A stretch of 64,000 nucleotides of DNA from CAZYJR01 sp964647905 (GTDB lineage Bacteria > Desulfobacterota > DSM-4660 > Desulfatiglandales > HGW-15). A program made the translations under genes and the position numbers. Shown here in pieces: positions 15,599 to 24,912 of this stretch; position 1 is the first letter of the stretch; every line of letters starts with the position of its first letter. The stretch is from NCBI GenBank assembly GCA_964647905.1, contig CAZYJR010000003.1:124001-188000 (forward strand), read 5' to 3'. The notes below the pieces were generated by a model. That model ran no database searches, was not told where the DNA came from, and was given only the letters and a program-made list of their open reading frames with translations.

Positions 15599-17725
15599 TC
15601 ACCTCCCCTCCCCTGAGGCGGCGTTGCCGCCCTGGTAGGCCGGGAAGACCAGCCTGAAGCCCGCCCCGCCCTCAGGGGCGGAATAGACCTCTATTTCCCC
15701 TTGGTGATTCCTGACGATCTGCTCGGCCACGGACAGGCCCAGGCCGGTTCCGGTCTTCTTGGAGCTGAAAAACGGCTCAAAGACCTTCCATCTGAGCTCG
15801 GGCGGGATACCCGGCCCTTGATCCTCGATCAAAAGGACCATGTTGCGTCCTTCCGGGCGGCCGGATATCCGTATCTTGCCTCCGCCCGGCATGGCATCGG
15901 CCGCATTCAGAATCAGGTTGAGGAGCGCTTGCTCCAACTGCTGGGGATCCGCGCCTATAACCAGGTCGCTCTCGCCCAAGACCTTCTCTATCACGACGCC
16001 TCTCTGTCTCATGTTGGGCTCCACCAGGGCCAGGATGTCATGGAGAACGGGCTGCAGGGCGCACCTTTGTATCTGGGGCGGACGGGGCTTGGCAAAGTGC
16101 AGAAAGTGATTCAGCAGATTCGATATGCGCCGGGCCTCTTCCACTATGCAGTCGGCCAGCTCCCCCCGGGATTCCGAATCAGGGGCCGCCTCCTTGAGGC
16201 TTTCCGCGGCCGCCGAGATCACCCCCAAGGGGTTCTTGATCTCGTGGATAAGCCCGGCCGCTACCCCTCCCAGGGTGGCCATCTTCTCCGCCTGCATCAC
16301 CTCCCTCTCCCTGGCGCGCAGGGCCTCGATGAGATTCGCGCGGGAGACGGCCAGGGAGAGTTGGCCGGCCATTCCTTCCAGGAGGTCCATTATCTCAGCG
16401 GCTGATGACTGGGGTCGCTCGGGAAGGGAAAAGGCTATCCAACCCAAGAGGCGGTCCGAGACCAGGGGAACGGCCCACCTGAATCCGGCGCTGGACAAAA
16501 GATTGGGAGCAGAGAATATGGAGGCTTCGAGTTCAATGGGCCTCTTTTCGCCGAGCATCCTCTTCACCACCGGGTCGTCCCCGGGCACCCTGGACCGGGG
16601 CAGGGCATCCTTGGACTTGACTCCCACATAATCGCCTCCATTGGACTCTTGAATGAAAATGGCCAGCTTCTCCGGGGCCAGGGTCTCTTCAATGAACCTG
16701 AATCCCGCCTCTGTCAGGTCCTTGAGTTCAACATAGTCCAGGAGTTCCCTGGCGAACCTGGAGAAACGGGCCCTCAGCCTGAATGAGCCCGGATAGAACA
16801 CCCGGTCGATGAAGTGCTCCACCCTCCGCTCCAAGGGCCTGAAGAGAAAGATGAGAAAGACCACCACCGCGCTTTCCAGCAAGAGGGACTCGGGCCTGGT
16901 GCTGGCCCTGAGGACCGCCTCCCCGAGGAAGCGGACCAGGAAGAAATAAGCCACCACCACCATGCCGGAGAGGACCGAGTAAATGATCCCCCGCCGGATG
17001 ATCAGGTGTATATCCAAGAGCCGGTACTTGACGATGGCCACGCCGAAAAAGACGCTCATCAGGAGGGAAAAGAAACCGGCCGAGTAGAGCAGCGGGTAGC
17101 CCAGACCCAGGATGAAATTGAGGAGGTGAAACAGGACCCCGGCCCCTATCATGAGCAGGGCGCCGAAGATCAGGTACTTGATCTGCAGCCGCTCGTGGAA
17201 AGTCACCGAATGGGAGAGGGTGTTTCTGAGATTCCTGATTCCCCACCCAATGTAAAAGAGGCTAAGTGCCGAGAGCACCCAGAACGGGACCCCGTACCCC
17301 GGGTCGGCGGCACTCTCTGCGGCATACCCGAAAAGGCTTCTTACCTCCAGGAACCGCTCCACGTCGATCCTGTAAAACAAGAACCACCCGGCGAGCAGCA
17401 CGGCCGGAACCAGGTATATCAACGGCAGGAACCGGCGGGGTATCTTCTCCTTGCCTCTCGCCCGGGGGAAGCGGGCCGAGAAGTGGAGGAAGGAGACAGG
17501 GGCCATGAACAGTCCTGAGAGGCCTATCCTGGTTCCCAGGTAGAGCAGGCCCGGATCATGGGTGCTCAGGAATATGCATTCCCCGAGATTCCAGACGGCG
17601 AAGCATGAGACCAGGAGGGAGAACACGCGGTGGTTGATGGTGCCGGGGTTGTTGGCGTAGACAAAAGCGGCGATTGTGCCGTTCAGGATCAGGGCGACCA
17701 GTTCCGGTATTGCCAACGGGTTCAT
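15599..17725 (-). CDS. 7TM-type sensor histidine kinase
   Basis: A 708-residue kinase. Residues 1-300 hold seven or eight hydrophobic helices, like the N-terminal 7TM module of membrane histidine kinases. A GAF-like domain follows (about 330-460), then a HisKA helix pair with the phospho-His in GLIHEIKNPLG and a HATPase domain (NAADAMPGG, DQGPGIPPE, TGLGLSVAEQI). It would phosphorylate the NtrC-type regulator encoded 7 bases downstream. The ATG at 17725 was preferred to an upstream TTG. The overall layout resembles PrsK kinases, but no exosortase genes support that name here. Confidence 0.87.
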   Translation of the reverse strand: MNPLAIPELVALILNGTIAAFVYANNPGTINHRVFSLLVSCFAVWNLGECIFLSTHDPGLLYLGTRIGLSGLFMAPVSFLHFSARFPRARGKEKIPRRFLPLIYLVPAVLLAGWFLFYRIDVERFLEVRSLFGYAAESAADPGYGVPFWVLSALSLFYIGWGIRNLRNTLSHSVTFHERLQIKYLIFGALLMIGAGVLFHLLNFILGLGYPLLYSAGFFSLLMSVFFGVAIVKYRLLDIHLIIRRGIIYSVLSGMVVVAYFFLVRFLGEAVLRASTRPESLLLESAVVVFLIFLFRPLERRVEHFIDRVFYPGSFRLRARFSRFARELLDYVELKDLTEAGFRFIEETLAPEKLAIFIQESNGGDYVGVKSKDALPRSRVPGDDPVVKRMLGEKRPIELEASIFSAPNLLSSAGFRWAVPLVSDRLLGWIAFSLPERPQSSAAEIMDLLEGMAGQLSLAVSRANLIEALRAREREVMQAEKMATLGGVAAGLIHEIKNPLGVISAAAESLKEAAPDSESRGELADCIVEEARRISNLLNHFLHFAKPRPPQIQRCALQPVLHDILALVEPNMRQRGVVIEKVLGESDLVIGADPQQLEQALLNLILNAADAMPGGGKIRISGRPEGRNMVLLIEDQGPGIPPELRWKVFEPFFSSKKTGTGLGLSVAEQIVRNHQGEIEVYSAPEGGAGFRLVFPAYQGGNAASGEGR

Positions 17726-17824
17726 ATTGCCATCATACCACAAGAACGCGAGCTCGTCCCGGGCATTCTAAGGCGGGGTATGGACGATCCGAAGGCGTTC
17801 GGCGCAGAAATACTCGCCCATCTT

Positions 17825-17862
17825 CTATAGGCCCATTTTCGGGTGCGAAAATGGGCCTATAG
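17825..17862. terminator. Perfect 17-bp hairpin between operons
   Basis: Arms 17825-17841 and 17846-17862 are perfectly complementary around a GGTG loop. It lies 42 bases past the ilvC stop and upstream of the sensor kinase gene, so it could end ilvBNC transcription. It has no U tract on either strand, so it may instead be an RNA-stabilising hairpin or a REP-like element. Confidence 0.45.
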
Positions 17863-17903
17863 GGGCGAAAACAGGGGGGATTCTTGAAAATTATATTTTG
17901 GTT

Positions 17904-18971
17904 TCAGCTAGTTGGCTTGATCCGACCCCGGTTTTCCGGTCTGAGGCGCCTTACCGCGGCGCCGGTCCGCCACATCTCGGAGTCCCGGATCTCGGCCAGC
18001 TCCTTGTCCAGCCGCTTGCGGTAGTCAGGGGCGCTGTTGGCCTTCAGGACCTTTCTGGTCTCCTCGCCTGATGAAACGCTTTCGTAGAGCTCGTCAAAAA
18101 CCGGGGCCACGGCCTCCCTGAACCGGTGCCTCCAGTCAAGGGCCCCCCTCTGGGCCGTGGTGGAGCAGTTCCCGTACATCCAGTCCATGCCGTTTTCGGC
18201 CACCAGGCGGATCAGGCTCTGGGTGAGCTCCTCCACGGTCTCGTTGAAGGCCTCGCTGGGGCTGTGGCCGTGCTTCCTCAAGAGATCGTACTGGGCCTCC
18301 ATGACCCCGGCCAGGCAGCCCATGAGGACCCCGCGCTCGCCCACCAAGTCGCTGAAGACCTCCTTTTCGAATGTGGTGGGAAACAGATACCCGGAGCCTA
18401 TGGCGATGCCCGCGGCGAGGGCCCGCTCCTCGGCCCGGCCGGTGTAGTCCTGGTGTACGGCGTAGCTCGCATTGATGCCGCTGCCGTCCTGGAAGTTGGT
18501 GCGCACGGTCCTGCCCGAGCCCTTGGGGGCCACCAGGATCACGTCAACGTATTCGGGCGGCACCACGCCGGTCTGGTCCCCGTAGGTGACCGCGAATCCG
18601 TGGCTGAAGTAGAGCGCGTCGCCTTCCTTGAGCCGGGGCTTGATCAAGGGCCATGCCGCCACCTGTCCGGCATCGGATACCAGGAACTGGATGATGGTGC
18701 CGCGCTCCGCCGCCTCCTCCAGGGGAAACAGGGTCTCGCCGGGCACGAACCCGTCCTTCAGGGCCTTTTCCCAGGAGGCCCCGCCTTCGCGCTGGCCCAC
18801 GATGACCCTGACGCCGTTGTCCCTCATGTTGAGGGCCTGGCCCGGGCCCTGCACTCCATAGCCCAGGACCGCCACGGTCTCGTCCTTGAGAACCTCCCTG
18901 GCCCTTTCCAGGGTGAACTCGTCCGAAGTGACCACCTCTTCCAGCACGCCTCCAAAATCTATTTTTGCCAT
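17904..18971 (-). CDS. ilvC: Ketol-acid reductoisomerase
   Basis: A 355-residue enzyme of the branched-chain pathway that converts acetolactate or acetohydroxybutyrate to the dihydroxy acid using NADPH. The Rossmann motif is VLGYGVQGPGQALN; the catalytic region includes SHGFAV and VAPKGSGRTVR, and the C-terminal knotted domain has EAQYDLL and YGNCSTTAQRG. It is slightly longer than typical class I enzymes (about 335). The ATG is preceded by GGAGAGG and lies 17 bases after ilvN. A long in-frame extension upstream is shadow sequence of ilvN. Confidence 0.95.
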   Translation of the reverse strand: MAKIDFGGVLEEVVTSDEFTLERAREVLKDETVAVLGYGVQGPGQALNMRDNGVRVIVGQREGGASWEKALKDGFVPGETLFPLEEAAERGTIIQFLVSDAGQVAAWPLIKPRLKEGDALYFSHGFAVTYGDQTGVVPPEYVDVILVAPKGSGRTVRTNFQDGSGINASYAVHQDYTGRAEERALAAGIAIGSGYLFPTTFEKEVFSDLVGERGVLMGCLAGVMEAQYDLLRKHGHSPSEAFNETVEELTQSLIRLVAENGMDWMYGNCSTTAQRGALDWRHRFREAVAPVFDELYESVSSGEETRKVLKANSAPDYRKRLDKELAEIRDSEMWRTGAAVRRLRPENRGRIKPTS

Positions 18972-18988
18972 GATGCCTCTCCTCTCTC

Positions 18989-19486
18989 CTATTTCTTTTC
19001 CCTGGCCAGGGCGATGGCCCCGGTCCTTGCTATTTCCTTGATTCCCCTCGGCTTTACCAGGGCCAAAAAAGCCTCGATCTTGCCCTGGTCCCCTGTGACC
19101 TCGATGGTGTAGTAATCCGGGCTCACGTCCACCACCCGGCACCTGAATATATCCACCATGCGGAGGATCTCGGCCCGGTGCTCGAGCTTGGCCCTGACCT
19201 TGACCAGGGCCAGCTCCATCTCCACCGATGGCGTCTCCTCATAGTCGATCACCTTTATTACGTTTATGATCTTGTTTAACTGCTTCTTTATCTGTTCCAG
19301 TATTGCCTGGTCCCCGCCCGTGGTCAGCGTGATCCTGGAGACCCCGGGCTCGGTGGTCTCGGCCACATTGAGGCTGTCTATGTTAAAGCCCCGGCCGCTG
19401 AACAGCCCGGCGATCCTGGAGAGCACCCCCGGTTCGTTTTCCACCAGCAGACCCAGGACGTGCCGGCCGGCTTCTTGGTTCTTCAT
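18989..19486 (-). CDS. ilvN: Acetolactate synthase small subunit
   Basis: A 165-residue regulatory subunit with an N-terminal ACT domain (LLVENEPGVLSRIAGLFSGRG) and a second ACT-like C-terminal half, the usual length and form of IlvN/IlvH. It binds the large subunit and gives valine feedback inhibition. GGGAGG lies 8 bases before the ATG. It sits 32 bases after ilvB and 17 before ilvC in one operon. Confidence 0.94.
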   Translation of the reverse strand: MKNQEAGRHVLGLLVENEPGVLSRIAGLFSGRGFNIDSLNVAETTEPGVSRITLTTGGDQAILEQIKKQLNKIINVIKVIDYEETPSVEMELALVKVRAKLEHRAEILRMVDIFRCRVVDVSPDYYTIEVTGDQGKIEAFLALVKPRGIKEIARTGAIALAREKK

Positions 19487-19518
19487 TATTTCATCCTCCC
19501 TGTAATTCCATGTTGCGC

Positions 19519-21294
19519 CTATACCAGGAGCATCTCGGTAATCGGGGCCCCTGCGGGCACCATTGGGTAGACGCTCTCCTCGGGCTCCACTGCAAAGTCC
19601 ATGATCACGGGTCCGGGCTCGGCCAGCCCCTGCTCCAGGACACGGTCCACCTCGTCCGGGCGGGTGGCACGAAGGCCCTTGGCCCCGTAGGCCTCCGCCA
19701 GCTTCACGAAGTCCGGGGCGCAGTTCATGCTGGTGCAGGAGTACCGCCGCTCGTAGAAAAGCTCCTGCCACTGTCTCACCATCCCGAGGTAGCCGTTGTT
19801 CAGGATCACCACCTTGACCGGGAGCTTGTACTGGACCGCGGTGGCCATCTCCTGGATGTTCATCTGGATGCTCCCGTCCCCGGCGATATCCACCACCAGC
19901 TTTTCCGGCCGTGCGATCTGAGCGCCCAGTGCCGCGGGCAGGCCGAAGCCCATGCACCCCAGCCCGCCCGAGGTGATGAAGCAATTGGGCCCGTTCAAGT
20001 GGTAGTACTGGGCGGCCCACATCTGATTCTGGCCCACCTCGGTGGCGACCACCGCTTCGCCCTTGGTGAGCTCGTAGAGCCTTTCCACCACGTACTGGGG
20101 CTTTATCACGTCGTTCTGGTCGTAGGAGAGGCGCTTGGAGGCCTTCCACTCCTCGATCAGCTCCAGCCAGGGCCGCCGCTGCTCCTCCAGGTCGCCCAGG
20201 TCCTCGGACTCCACTGTCTCCAGGAGCCTCCGGAGCGTGGTCTTGCAGTCGCCCACGATGGGTATGGTAACCGGGATGTTCTTGCGGATGGAGGTGGGGT
20301 CGATGTCTATGTGGACTATCTTGGCCTTGGGGGCGAAGGCGTCGGTCCTGCCGGTCACCCGGTCGTCGAAGCGGACCCCGATCGCGATCATCAGGTCGCA
20401 CTCGGAAGAGGACATGTTGGCCCTGTAGGTGCCGTGCATCCCTATCATGCCCAGCCACAACGGGTCGCCGGCCGGGAATCCCCCGAGCCCCATCAGGGTG
20501 GTGGTCACGGGCGCCTTGACCGCCCTGGCGAATCGGGTGAGCTCCTCGGCGGCGCGGGACAGGATGATGCCGCCGCCAGCGAATATCAAAGGCCTCTCGG
20601 CCTGCCTGATCAGCCTCGCCACCTTGCGGAGCTGCTTGGGGTTGGGCTCGTATGTCGGGTTGTAGGACTTGAGGCCCACTCGCTCTCTGGGCCGGTAGTC
20701 CAGGGTGGCCTGCATCACGTCCTTGGGGAGATCCACCACCACCGGCCCCGGCCTGCCCGAGCGGGCTATGTGAAAGGCCTCCTTTAGCACCCTGGGAAGG
20801 TCTCTTATGTCCTTTACCAGGTAGTTGTGCTTGGTGCACGGCCGGGTGATGCCCACGATGTCCACCTCCTGGAAGGCGTCGTTTCCTATCAGGCTGGTGG
20901 GGACCTGGCCGGTCAGCACCACCACGGGCGAGGAGTCCATGTAGGCGGCGGCGATGCCGGTGACCGTGTTGGTGGCGCCCGGGCCCGAGGTGACCAAGCA
21001 GACGCCCACCTTGCCCGAGGCCCGCGCGTAGCCGTCGGCCGCGTGCACCGCCCCCTGCTCGTGCCGGGCGAGTATGTGCTTGATGTCGGTCCTGGCGAGC
21101 TCGTCGTATATGTCTATGACCGCGCCCCCGGGATACCCGAAGACGCACTCCACGCCCTCGCTCTTAAGGATATCGAACAGGACCTGCGTGCCTTTGAGCC
21201 TGACCGAAGTCCTCTTGGCCCCCGGGGATGCATCCCGGGGCCTCGATGCGTCCTCTTCTCTTAATGGTCGTATAACACCCTGTGCTGTCTCCAT
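19519..21294 (-). CDS. ilvB: Acetolactate synthase large subunit
   Basis: A 591-residue thiamine-diphosphate enzyme that condenses pyruvate with pyruvate or 2-oxobutyrate, the first committed step of valine, leucine and isoleucine synthesis. The catalytic Glu is in RHEQGAVHAADGYAR, and the diphosphate-binding motif GDGSIQMN is followed by an NNGYLG element. A 25-residue N-terminal tail precedes the fold. The ATG at 21294 follows an AAGGAG site by 7 bases. It is the first gene of ilvBNC and is controlled by the attenuator upstream. Confidence 0.95.
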   Translation of the reverse strand: METAQGVIRPLREEDASRPRDASPGAKRTSVRLKGTQVLFDILKSEGVECVFGYPGGAVIDIYDELARTDIKHILARHEQGAVHAADGYARASGKVGVCLVTSGPGATNTVTGIAAAYMDSSPVVVLTGQVPTSLIGNDAFQEVDIVGITRPCTKHNYLVKDIRDLPRVLKEAFHIARSGRPGPVVVDLPKDVMQATLDYRPRERVGLKSYNPTYEPNPKQLRKVARLIRQAERPLIFAGGGIILSRAAEELTRFARAVKAPVTTTLMGLGGFPAGDPLWLGMIGMHGTYRANMSSSECDLMIAIGVRFDDRVTGRTDAFAPKAKIVHIDIDPTSIRKNIPVTIPIVGDCKTTLRRLLETVESEDLGDLEEQRRPWLELIEEWKASKRLSYDQNDVIKPQYVVERLYELTKGEAVVATEVGQNQMWAAQYYHLNGPNCFITSGGLGCMGFGLPAALGAQIARPEKLVVDIAGDGSIQMNIQEMATAVQYKLPVKVVILNNGYLGMVRQWQELFYERRYSCTSMNCAPDFVKLAEAYGAKGLRATRPDEVDRVLEQGLAEPGPVIMDFAVEPEESVYPMVPAGAPITEMLLV

Positions 21295-21370
21295 GGTTCC
21301 GCTCCTTCCATCCGGGGCCCCCATAACGGCCGGCCCGTTCGGTTCACCGGCAATCGCTCTTGAGTCTTCC

Positions 21371-21414
21371 GCAAAAAAAGATCCGCTGCCTGGCCGGGCC
21401 TGACAGCGGATCTT
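21371..21414 (-). terminator. ilvB attenuator terminator
   Basis: On the minus strand an 11-bp perfect stem (AAGATCCGCTG with CAGCGGATCTT) closes a GC-rich loop and is followed by seven T. It starts 25 bases after the leader peptide stop and ends about 75 bases before ilvB. The loop segment at 21396-21403 is perfectly complementary, over 8 bases, to 21451-21458 inside the leader gene, which gives the competing antiterminator pairing. Confidence 0.85.
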
Positions 21415-21439
21415 GAAGTTCTAAGGGTTTAAATCACGA

Positions 21440-21562
21440 TCACGTCATCATCAGGCCCCCGGATCGCAGTCCGAGTACGCGTACGAGTACCGCGAGCAAC
21501 AAGGATACCAGGATCCTTGCTGCGCTGATAATGAGCCCGATATGACCGTGAATACTCAGCAT
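21440..21562 (-). CDS. ilvL: ilvBNC operon leader peptide
   Basis: A 40-codon reading frame beginning MLSIHGHIG. Nineteen of its 40 residues are Leu, Ile or Val, including a cluster with RILVSLLLAVLVRVL. It lies directly before a terminator hairpin and the ilvB gene. Leader peptides of this composition control ilv operons: when charged branched-chain tRNAs are scarce, the ribosome stalls and the antiterminator forms. The ribosome site is weak. A longer in-frame frame upstream (to 21802) runs through the divergent gene and is not the gene. Confidence 0.8.
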   Translation of the reverse strand: MLSIHGHIGLIISAARILVSLLLAVLVRVLGLRSGGLMMT

Positions 21563-21569
21563 GAAGATC

Positions 21570-21598
21570 TCTATGTCAGAAAAGCCGATGCATGTCAA
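21570..21598 (-). promoter_or_regulatory. Possible promoter of the ilv leader
   Basis: A perfect -35 box TTGACA (21598-21593, minus strand) is followed after 17 bases by CATAGA, a weak -10. The start point would fall almost at the leader ATG, so either the leader is leaderless or the true -10 is different. Confidence 0.35.
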
Positions 21599-21659
21599 CC
21601 CCCTTTTATCGGCCGTTTTCCCTTGACACGGGAGCGCCTCTTCTCTAAGGGATAGGGTC

Positions 21660-24380
21660 ATGGATAGATTTCTCGGATCACAAGGACAAGGCCCGCAGCA
21701 GCCCCAGATCAGTCTGGAGGACATGGATTTCACCAAGCTCACCCGGTTCGTGAGGTGGGCGCTCTTGGCGCTCCTGGTCATCCTGGCCTGGATGGCCGTC
21801 AATTGGGCGCGGGGGTTTTACGCGGACTGGCTCTGGTACGGCAGCCTGGGCTACGAGTCGGTGCTCCTCAAGATAACCGCGGCCAGGGTGGTCCTGTTCG
21901 TTGCGGCCGCCCTGCTCTTCATGGCCCTGGCCGGGGTCAACCTCTGGGCCGCCCGCCGCTACACGGACGGGCTCAAGCCCCGCACGGGAAACAGGCTCCA
22001 GCCCGAGATCTTCGACTCCGCCAAAAAGCTCCTCACCTGGGTGGCCGGGGGCGCTGTCATCCTGGCGGCCCTGATCATGGCGGCCCAGCCGGCCTCCCAG
22101 TGGGAGACCGTGCTCAAGTTCCTGAACGGGGTCCTGTTCAATGCCAAGGACCCCATATTCGAGAACGATTTCTCGTTTTATGTCTTCACCCTGCCCGCCG
22201 TAGGCCTGCTGCGATCCTGGCTCGTCGGGGCGGTGGTGGTGACCATGCTGGTGACCGCCGCCTACTACTACCTGACCTCAGCCCTCCGGGGCGAGAACTT
22301 CGCCCTCAAAGGCAGGGTAAAGAGCCATTTGGCATTCCTGGGCGCGTTCCTCTTCGTGCTGATCGCAGTAGGCCACTGGCTCAGCCGGTACGACTTGCTC
22401 TATTCCCCCTCGGGCGCGGTCTTCGGGATCGGGTACACGGACGACCATGTGACCCTCCCGGTCAGGACCTTCTTGGCCCTGGTGGCGCTCGCCGCAGCGG
22501 GCATGCTGGTGGCCACCGCCTTCTCTACAAGGAACCGGCTGGCACTCTGGGCGGTGGCCGGCTGGGTGGCCCTCAACCTCGTGGGAGGGAGCGCCCTTCC
22601 GGCCCTGGTACAGCGCCTCCACGTAGAGCCGAGCGAGCTCGCAAGGGAGAGGCCCTATCTGGCCAACAACATCGAGTTCACCAGGGAGGCCTACGGCCTG
22701 ACCAAGCTCCAGTCAAAGAGCCACCCTGCCAAGGGTAAGGTGGAGCACGAGACAGTGGCCCAAAACCAAGGCACCATCAAGAACGTAAGGCTCTGGGACG
22801 AGGGGCCGCTGCTCCAGAGCTACAACCAGATCCAGTTCTTCAGGCTCTATTACGACTTCCTGTCGATCCATACCGACCGCTATGAAGTGGACGGCGAGCT
22901 CAGGCAGGTCATGCTGGCCACCAGGGAGCTCTCGGCCGAGAAGCTCCCCCAAGAGGCCCAGCGCTGGGTGAACAGGCACCTCCAGTTCACCCACGGCTAC
23001 GGCGTGGCCATGAGCCCGGTGACCGAGGTGGAGGCTGGCGGGCGGCCCAGCTTCTTCATAAGGGACGTACCGCCCAAGGGCAAAATCCTGGTGGAAAGAC
23101 CGGACATCTATTACGGGCTCAAGAGCCTGGACTACCTGATCGTCCGAACCGACATGCAGGAGTTCAACTATCCCGGACCGGACGGCCCGGTCTACACCAA
23201 GTACCAGGGCGAAGGCGGGGTCGGCTTGGGCTCCTTCCTCCGCCGCCTGATCTATGCCTGGCAGTTCAAGGATCTGAACATCCTGATCTCTACGGAGACC
23301 AACCCCGAGAGCCGGATCCAGTACCGCCGGACCGTCCAGGAGCGGTTCTCCACCGTGACCCCGTTCCTATTGAGAGACAGGGAGGCATACAGCGTGGTGG
23401 CGGACGGCCGCCTTTTCTGGATACAGGACGCATATACCTTCACCAACCGCTACCCATACTCCACCCCGTGGAACCGGAAGTTCAACTACCTCCGCAACAG
23501 CGTCAAGGCCGTGGTGGACGCCTACAACGGGACCATCGACTATTACGTGGCCGATCCCGAAGATCCGATCATCCGCACTTACCAGGCCATGTTCCCGGAT
23601 CTGTTCAAACCCATGGATCAAATGCCGGAGTACCTGAAGGCCCACATCCGGTATCCGCTTGACCAGTTCACGGTCCAGACCGAGATGCTCCTGGAGTATC
23701 ACATGCAAGACCCGGTGGTCTTCTACAACAAGGAAGACCAATGGTCCATCCCACTCCAGAACTCATTCGGAAAGAGCGAGGTCCTCAAGCCCTACTACAT
23801 AGTGGCCCGGCTGCCCGGCGAGGAAAAGGAGGAGTTCCTCCTGATTCAACCCTTCACCCCCCAAAACCGCCACAACCTGGTGGGATGGATGGCGGCGCGG
23901 AGCGACGGCGAGCATTACGGCGAGCTGGTCCTTTTCGACTTTCCGTCCGGACGCCACGTGGACGGGCCCAACCAGGTCGAGGCCCGCATAGACAACGACG
24001 CCGTCATCTCCGAGCAGTTCACCCTGTGGGGGCAGGTGGGCTCCGAGGTAGCCAGGGGAATCCTGTTAGTCATCCCCATCGGAGACTCCCTGCTCTACGC
24101 CGAGCCCGTGTTTTTGAAGCCCGAGACCCTGGACTTCCCGGAGCTGAGGCGCATAATACTGGCGGACACGCGCCAGGTGGTGATGCACAAGACCCTGGAT
24201 GACTCCGTAGACGCCCTGGTGGGCAAGCTCCCGGCGGTCGCCCCGGTGGCCGAGACAGTCGGGGAGGAGCCGGCAGGACCGGAAAAGGAGCCCGGAGTGC
24301 CTCCGGACAAGCTGGAAACGGTGCGCAAGGGCCTCCGGGAGGTCATAGAAAAGCTCCAGGACCTGGTCGACCAGCTCTAG
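21660..24380 (+). CDS. UPF0182 family membrane protein
   Basis: A 906-residue member of the UPF0182 (COG1615) family. Seven hydrophobic helices fall within about the first 310 residues (for example the one ending in ILAWMAVNWARGFYADW), followed by a large soluble domain that includes the family's typical WNRKFNYLRNSVKAVVD and FTPQNRHNLVGWMAAR stretches. The C-terminal 60 residues are a low-complexity Glu/Pro tail and a final helix. The function is unknown. It is transcribed away from the ilv operon. The ATG at 21660 has a weak AAGG site. Confidence 0.88.
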   Translation: MDRFLGSQGQGPQQPQISLEDMDFTKLTRFVRWALLALLVILAWMAVNWARGFYADWLWYGSLGYESVLLKITAARVVLFVAAALLFMALAGVNLWAARRYTDGLKPRTGNRLQPEIFDSAKKLLTWVAGGAVILAALIMAAQPASQWETVLKFLNGVLFNAKDPIFENDFSFYVFTLPAVGLLRSWLVGAVVVTMLVTAAYYYLTSALRGENFALKGRVKSHLAFLGAFLFVLIAVGHWLSRYDLLYSPSGAVFGIGYTDDHVTLPVRTFLALVALAAAGMLVATAFSTRNRLALWAVAGWVALNLVGGSALPALVQRLHVEPSELARERPYLANNIEFTREAYGLTKLQSKSHPAKGKVEHETVAQNQGTIKNVRLWDEGPLLQSYNQIQFFRLYYDFLSIHTDRYEVDGELRQVMLATRELSAEKLPQEAQRWVNRHLQFTHGYGVAMSPVTEVEAGGRPSFFIRDVPPKGKILVERPDIYYGLKSLDYLIVRTDMQEFNYPGPDGPVYTKYQGEGGVGLGSFLRRLIYAWQFKDLNILISTETNPESRIQYRRTVQERFSTVTPFLLRDREAYSVVADGRLFWIQDAYTFTNRYPYSTPWNRKFNYLRNSVKAVVDAYNGTIDYYVADPEDPIIRTYQAMFPDLFKPMDQMPEYLKAHIRYPLDQFTVQTEMLLEYHMQDPVVFYNKEDQWSIPLQNSFGKSEVLKPYYIVARLPGEEKEEFLLIQPFTPQNRHNLVGWMAARSDGEHYGELVLFDFPSGRHVDGPNQVEARIDNDAVISEQFTLWGQVGSEVARGILLVIPIGDSLLYAEPVFLKPETLDFPELRRIILADTRQVVMHKTLDDSVDALVGKLPAVAPVAETVGEEPAGPEKEPGVPPDKLETVRKGLREVIEKLQDLVDQL

Positions 24381-24606
24381 GGTCGGGCCACGCCAACCTA
24401 TTCAATTTAATACAAAAAAATCCTTTAGAGAACCGTTTTCGGCCCCTATAACGGCCTTCTTGGCCTCAAAAAAGCCCGTTTAGGAGCCGCTGCCACTGGC
24501 AAGTGCTCTTTCATCCTTGGGACAAGCTCCCAGCGCTGGAAAGGCATTGTTTGTAAGGTACCCATGATTGAGGAGTTGGAGGACGAAGGAAGAGAGGAGG
24601 GAAAAC

Positions 24607-24912
24607 ATGCCCGAGTTCGGATCGCCTTTTTCAGGATCGGCCAAGGACAGGAAGCTCACCCATGAGGAGCTCGTGAGGGCCGTCAGATTCATGATCGCAG
24701 CGGAGTATGAAGCCATTCAGTTGTACATGCAGCTCGCCGAGTCCACGGACAATGAGCTGGCCATCGAGGTCCTCAAGGACATAGCCGATGAAGAACGGGT
24801 CCACGCAGGGGAGTTCCTCAGACTGCTGCGGGAGCTCGCACCTGACGAAGAAAAATTCTATACCGAAGGGGCTCAGGAAGTGGAAGAGGAGATCAAGAAG
24901 CTGAAGTCTTAG
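24607..24912 (+). CDS. Ferritin-like protein, encapsulin-cargo type
   Basis: A 101-residue helical protein with the ferritin-like iron motifs EYEAIQLY at about residue 38 and EERVHAGEF at about residue 68, an ExxH arrangement on the second helix. The size and the pattern of a single helix pair resemble encapsulated-ferritin-like proteins, which work as decamers inside encapsulin shells or as fusions to them; no encapsulin gene is in this window. A GGAGGG site is 5-6 bases before the ATG. The gene is followed by the DUF4143 ATPase. A degraded copy of its 3' half lies at 31735. It may oxidise and store iron; this is inferred from family. Confidence 0.68.
   Translation: MPEFGSPFSGSAKDRKLTHEELVRAVRFMIAAEYEAIQLYMQLAESTDNELAIEVLKDIADEERVHAGEFLRLLRELAPDEEKFYTEGAQEVEEEIKKLKS

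Noticed and set aside
14182..17725. PrsK/PrsR (exosortase-linked) two-component system
   Set aside because: Layout is similar, but no PEP-CTERM proteins or exosortase genes are in the window; the nearby sigma54 promoter suggests a radical SAM target instead.
21563..21802. Longer form of the ilv leader reading frame
   Set aside because: It runs through the start of the divergent UPF0182 gene; only the last 40 codons have leader-peptide composition.
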